Below, in pieces: positions 7,361 to 9,958 of a DNA stretch of 9,958 nucleotides; position 1 is the first letter of the stretch; each line of letters opens with the position of its first letter. The notes under the pieces are model-generated. The model searched no databases and was not told where the DNA came from. It saw only the letters and a list, made by a program, of their open reading frames with translations. Origin of the DNA: 13-1-40CM-64-14 sp036393975 (GTDB taxonomy: Bacteria > Sysuimicrobiota > Sysuimicrobiia > Sysuimicrobiales > Kaftiobacteriaceae); the NCBI GenBank assembly GCA_036393975.1, contig DASWFZ010000135.1:1-9958 (forward strand), written 5' to 3'. The translations under genes and the position numbers were made by a program.

Positions 7361-8036
7361 TGACGGCGGAGGCGAACTTGTATCCGGCCCCGTACGCAGT
7401 CAGGATGAACTGTGGCTCCCGCGGATTGGGTTCGACTTTCTGGCGCAGGTTCTTGACGTGCGCATCGACGGTACGCTCAAACCCTTCAAACGCATAGCCA
7501 TAGATGCGGTCGATCAACTGCAGCCGCGTAAAGACCTGCCCCGGATGGCTCGCCAGGACTTCCAGCAGTCGCCACTCCGTGGGCGTCAGGTGACACGACT
7601 CTCCACCTCGTCGCGCGTCCCGCCCGCGAAAGTCAACGGTGAAGTCGCCGAGCTGAAGAACATCCCGGCCTTCATGACGATTGCGGCGGAGAACCGCCCG
7701 GACGCGGGCGACAACTTCACGGGGGCTGAACGGCTTCGTGACATAGTCATCCGCCCCAAGCTCCAGCCCGCGGATCTTGTCGTCCTCACGATCGCGCGCG
7801 GTCAGCATGATAATCGGAATGGGCATCAGCGCCCGGATCCGGCGGGATACTTCCCAGCCGTCCAGGTGGGGCAGCATCAAGTCCAAGACGACGAGGTCAG
7901 GCGAGGCGGCCTCCACCGCACGGAGGGCCGCCTCGCCATCGGCCGCGACGATCACACGATGACCATCCCGCTCCAGGTACGACTGCAGCAAGCTGGCGAT
8001 CTCTTGCTCATCATCAACAACGAGCACTGTGGTCAC
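7353..8036 (-). CDS. OmpR/PhoB-family response regulator
   Basis: 227-residue two-domain transcription factor, partner of the kinase that follows. Receiver domain, residues 1-118: acidic pair D8/D9 in VLVVDDEQE, phospho-acceptor D52 in LVVLDLMLPHLDGWE, T79 and K101 (in YVTKPFSP). Winged-helix DNA-binding domain about 128-225 with LTPTEWRLLEVL, the recognition helix around RTVDAHVKNLRQKV and the wing ending GAGYKF. The frame is open further upstream, but GTG at 8036 is chosen because it gives the exact family length and has a GGGAG site (8042-8046) 5 nt ahead. A second in-frame GTG at 8042 is too close to that site. A GC hairpin and 71 bp separate it from htrA. Possible target: its own cluster including htrA, as with CpxR and degP (inference). 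Confidence 0.95.
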   Translation of the reverse strand: MTTVLVVDDEQEIASLLQSYLERDGHRVIVAADGEAALRAVEAASPDLVVLDLMLPHLDGWEVSRRIRALMPIPIIMLTARDREDDKIRGLELGADDYVTKPFSPREVVARVRAVLRRNRHEGRDVLQLGDFTVDFRGRDARRGGESCHLTPTEWRLLEVLASHPGQVFTRLQLIDRIYGYAFEGFERTVDAHVKNLRQKVEPNPREPQFILTAYGAGYKFASAVNG

Positions 8037-8081
8037 GCGCACTCCCTTTCCCGCTATCCTGCGTGTCCATTGCGCCATGGA

Positions 8082-8100
8082 AACGGCCCGAGGGGCCGTT
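8082..8100 (-). terminator. GC-rich hairpin after htrA, weak intrinsic terminator or attenuator
   Basis: Perfect 8-bp stem AACGGCCC / GGGCCGTT with a 3-nt loop, beginning 7 nt past the htrA stop codon on the minus strand. It is followed by only a short T-run (TTTCC, counting the stem's last TT), so termination may be partial. It would reduce read-through from the dehydrogenase-htrA unit into the two-component genes. Confidence 0.55.
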
Positions 8101-8107
8101 GGTGGCA

Positions 8108-9097
8108 CTACGGCCGCACTCCGAGCGTCAGCGTGACCTCGACGCGATTCGCATCCCGTCGCACCCCGAGGCGCACGCTCTGCCCCGGCTGATGTTGACC
8201 AACCGCGGACAGCAACTCCTCCCATGTATGAATCGCAGTCCCCGCAAAGTCCACGACCGTATCGCCCGGACGTAACCCGGCCGCCGCGGCAGGGCTGTCG
8301 GGGATCACCTGCCGAATTGCGGCGCCCTGGTCGGGCGCAGTCGCCGAACGGCCCTGAGGACCTGCAATCCCGATCCATGCCCGTTCGACTTTCGCCCCTT
8401 GGCGCAGCTGCGGAAGAGCACCCCGGATTGCATCTTGGGACACGGCCAGCCCCGCGCGACCGTTCGCGCCGTCGATGGACGCCGCCACGACCAACCCCAC
8501 CACTTGGCCTCGACTATTCAGCACCGGACCTCCCGACTCACCTGGTCGCACCACCGCGCTGAACTGGATGAAAATGTCGCGGACCAGTCCCGGCAGGCTA
8601 GTGCCGGTGGCCACGACCTCCCCGGTCGTCACGACACCCGGTTGGCCCCGGGGAGCGCCGACCACAAACACGGTCTCCCCCACACGAGCGGCCCCGTCTG
8701 CCAGAGAGAGTATCGGTAGCGGGGATGAGGCAGTCACACGCAGGACTGCTAAGTCACGCGTGGCGTCGTAGCCGACCACCTGTGCGTCTAGGGGGCCCAT
8801 TGAGGGCAGGGCCACTTGGACCTGCTGCGCGTGGCGGACCACATGCGCCGCGGTCAACAGCCACCCCTGCGGATCAATTACGAATGCGGTCCCCGTGACT
8901 TGTCGCGGCCCCGATGAGCCGCGCACCACGGCCACGGCCGGGGCGGCTTGTTGGAGAATGGCTTGGGAATCCACGGCCGGGGCTGCAGTGGCCTGGGGGG
9001 AGACCGCCGCCGCACCAACGGCGAGCAGCAAGACCATCGGTGCGAGCAGCCCCGACCGGGAGACTCGATTTCGAATCATTGCGAACACGTCCATCAT
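8108..9097 (-). CDS. HtrA/DegP-family serine protease with one PDZ domain
   Basis: 329-residue envelope protease that degrades or holds misfolded secreted proteins. An N-terminal signal sequence (basic residues 9-14, hydrophobic core about 17-32, possible cleavage after ATA at 36-38) sends it across the membrane. The trypsin-like domain holds the full triad: H85 in LLTAAHVV, D115 in TRDLAVLRV and S188 in RPGESGGPVLN. The motif is GESGGP where most HtrA proteins have GNSGGP. H-to-D spacing of 30 matches DegP. A single PDZ domain spans about 238-327 (AWIGIAG, then DSPAAAAGLRPGDTVVDFAG), as in DegS or Actinobacterial/Chloroflexi types rather than two-PDZ DegP. ATG 9097 has a strong AAGGAG site 8 nt upstream; a second ATG follows at 9094. 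It lies 18 bp after the dehydrogenase stop and so is probably co-transcribed with it. Confidence 0.95.
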   Translation of the reverse strand: MMDVFAMIRNRVSRSGLLAPMVLLLAVGAAAVSPQATAAPAVDSQAILQQAAPAVAVVRGSSGPRQVTGTAFVIDPQGWLLTAAHVVRHAQQVQVALPSMGPLDAQVVGYDATRDLAVLRVTASSPLPILSLADGAARVGETVFVVGAPRGQPGVVTTGEVVATGTSLPGLVRDIFIQFSAVVRPGESGGPVLNSRGQVVGLVVAASIDGANGRAGLAVSQDAIRGALPQLRQGAKVERAWIGIAGPQGRSATAPDQGAAIRQVIPDSPAAAAGLRPGDTVVDFAGTAIHTWEELLSAVGQHQPGQSVRLGVRRDANRVEVTLTLGVRP

Positions 9098-9105
9098 CTA
9101 TTCAT

Positions 9106-9111
9106 CTCCTT
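9106..9111 (-). promoter_or_regulatory. Strong ribosome-binding site of htrA
   Basis: AAGGAG on the minus strand, 8 nt before ATG 9097, inside the 18-bp gap after the dehydrogenase stop. It is the best Shine-Dalgarno site in the window and fixes the htrA start. Confidence 0.75.
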
Positions 9112-9115
9112 AGAA

Positions 9116-9958
9116 TCAACTAAACACGATCTTGAGCATGCGATCATCATGCGGACGGGGCGTTCCCCGTCCGTCGGTGTTGTTAGTGAGCAGATACAAT
9201 GTTCCGTCTGGCCCCTCAAAGACGTCCCGGAGTCGACCTAGATCATCGCGGAAGTACACTTCCTGACTGCGCACCTGCGTGAACCCTGCCCCAGTCAGCA
9301 GCAGTCGGCGTAACGACGCCCCGCGCAGTTCGGCGACAAGCACGCTACCTTGCCACGGCCCCCGGGATGGCACGAGGATCCCTGAGGGGGCCCAGGTGTC
9401 GCTGACTCCGCTGTCGGCTATCGGATCGACGAATCTCGGGTCCCCGGCCCGTCCGGCCACGACCGGCCAGCCGTAATTGTTACCCGCCTTGATGACGTTC
9501 ACTTTGTCGCGGCAGCACAGCCCAAACTCGCCCGTCGGCCCGTGCTCTGACGCGTACATCGTCGTCGCCTGCGGGTGCCAGGTCAGCCCCTGCGCATTGC
9601 GGTGACCGAATGAGAACACTGGGGAGCCCGCAAAGGGATTATCCGCAGGGATCGTGCCATCGGGGTTAATCCGCAGGATCTTTCCTCCCAAGGCCGCGCG
9701 ATCCTGAGCCTGCGAAGGTTGCCGGGCATCGCCCGTGGTGACGTAGAGTTTTCCGTCCGGTCCGAACTTGATCCGGCCTCCATCGTGAACGACTGCGCCG
9801 GGAATCTGATCGAGAATCACGCGGTCGATTTCTCCTCGCCCATTCTGATCGATCAACCGTGTGACGCGGTTCCACAAGCGACCGTCCGCCTGATAGGTGT
9901 AGTAGACATACACGAACTTGCTGCGGGTAAAATCAGGCGCGAGCGCCAGCCCCAGCAG
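9116..9958 (-). CDS. PQQ-dependent sugar dehydrogenase (GSDH/YliI-like beta-propeller), N-terminus outside window
   Basis: C-terminal 280 residues of a soluble aldose dehydrogenase-type six-bladed propeller, normally exported and using PQQ and calcium to oxidise sugars. The frame is open to the right edge, where it begins LLGLALAPDF, a stretch found about a quarter of the way into the family, so roughly 80-120 residues are missing. Family marks: FVYVYYTYQ, HDGGRIKFGPDGKLYVTTGD, FGHRNAQGL, ASEHGPTGEFG, NNYGWPVV and the final blade VFEGPDGTLYLLTNNTDG. A vicinal Cys-Cys (GLCCRDKVN) occurs in the loop before NNYGWP. It ends with TGA at 9116-9118, 18 bp before htrA. Substrate cannot be assigned, and several members of this family have no proven PQQ activity. 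Confidence 0.9.
   Translation of the reverse strand: MLGLALAPDFTRSKFVYVYYTYQADGRLWNRVTRLIDQNGRGEIDRVILDQIPGAVVHDGGRIKFGPDGKLYVTTGDARQPSQAQDRAALGGKILRINPDGTIPADNPFAGSPVFSFGHRNAQGLTWHPQATTMYASEHGPTGEFGLCCRDKVNVIKAGNNYGWPVVAGRAGDPRFVDPIADSGVSDTWAPSGILVPSRGPWQGSVLVAELRGASLRRLLLTGAGFTQVRSQEVYFRDDLGRLRDVFEGPDGTLYLLTNNTDGRGTPRPHDDRMLKIVFS

Noticed and set aside
7248..8192. Plus-strand open frame (314 codons) opposite the response regulator
   Set aside because: It is antisense to a complete OmpR-family gene with all catalytic residues, so a codon-bias shadow.
8037..8378. N-terminal extension of the response regulator to 8378
   Set aside because: The extra 114 codons run through the hairpin and into htrA, are not family-like, and GTG 8036 has a good ribosome-binding site and gives the standard 227-residue length.

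Overview
The window is GC-rich bacterial DNA, dense with protein genes and free of recognisable RNA genes, mobile elements or CRISPR. GTG starts, an RND tripartite-pump pair and a signal-peptide-bearing HtrA protease suggest a Gram-negative-type (diderm) bacterium. The sequence alone does not fix the phylum. Nothing here looks like recent horizontal transfer. No wholly new system is visible; the interest lies in how known parts are combined and in a few local anomalies.

Region 1 (1-4904, minus strand) is a tight three-gene operon read leftwards: a MarR-family regulator, an RND periplasmic adaptor (4-nt GTGA overlap) and a large RND inner-membrane exporter (7 bp further on). The exporter runs off the left edge and lacks only its extreme C-terminus. 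No outer-membrane channel gene is in view.

Region 2 (about 4905-5143) is the divergent control region between marR and a dioxygenase gene. It holds a good sigma70-type promoter for marR, a MarR-style inverted repeat over its -35 box, and a nested hairpin in the dioxygenase leader. Region 3 (5144-6196, plus strand) is a two-domain VOC ring-cleaving dioxygenase of the MhqO/MhqE type. A one-base slip in a C7 tract appears to replace its normal C-terminus. A MarR regulator beside such a dioxygenase recalls the MhqR quinone-response circuits of Firmicutes; here an RND pump is added. The likely job is sensing, cleaving and exporting phenolic or quinone compounds (inference).

Region 4 (6179-9958, minus strand) is a second leftward cluster: a PQQ-type sugar dehydrogenase (5' end outside the window), an HtrA serine protease with one PDZ domain, an OmpR/PhoB response regulator and a HAMP histidine kinase. 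Dehydrogenase and htrA are 18 bp apart, and regulator and kinase overlap by 8 bp. A GC hairpin separates htrA from the regulator. The set reads as an envelope-stress module. The kinase and dioxygenase genes converge at 6139-6178, where I see no convincing terminator.
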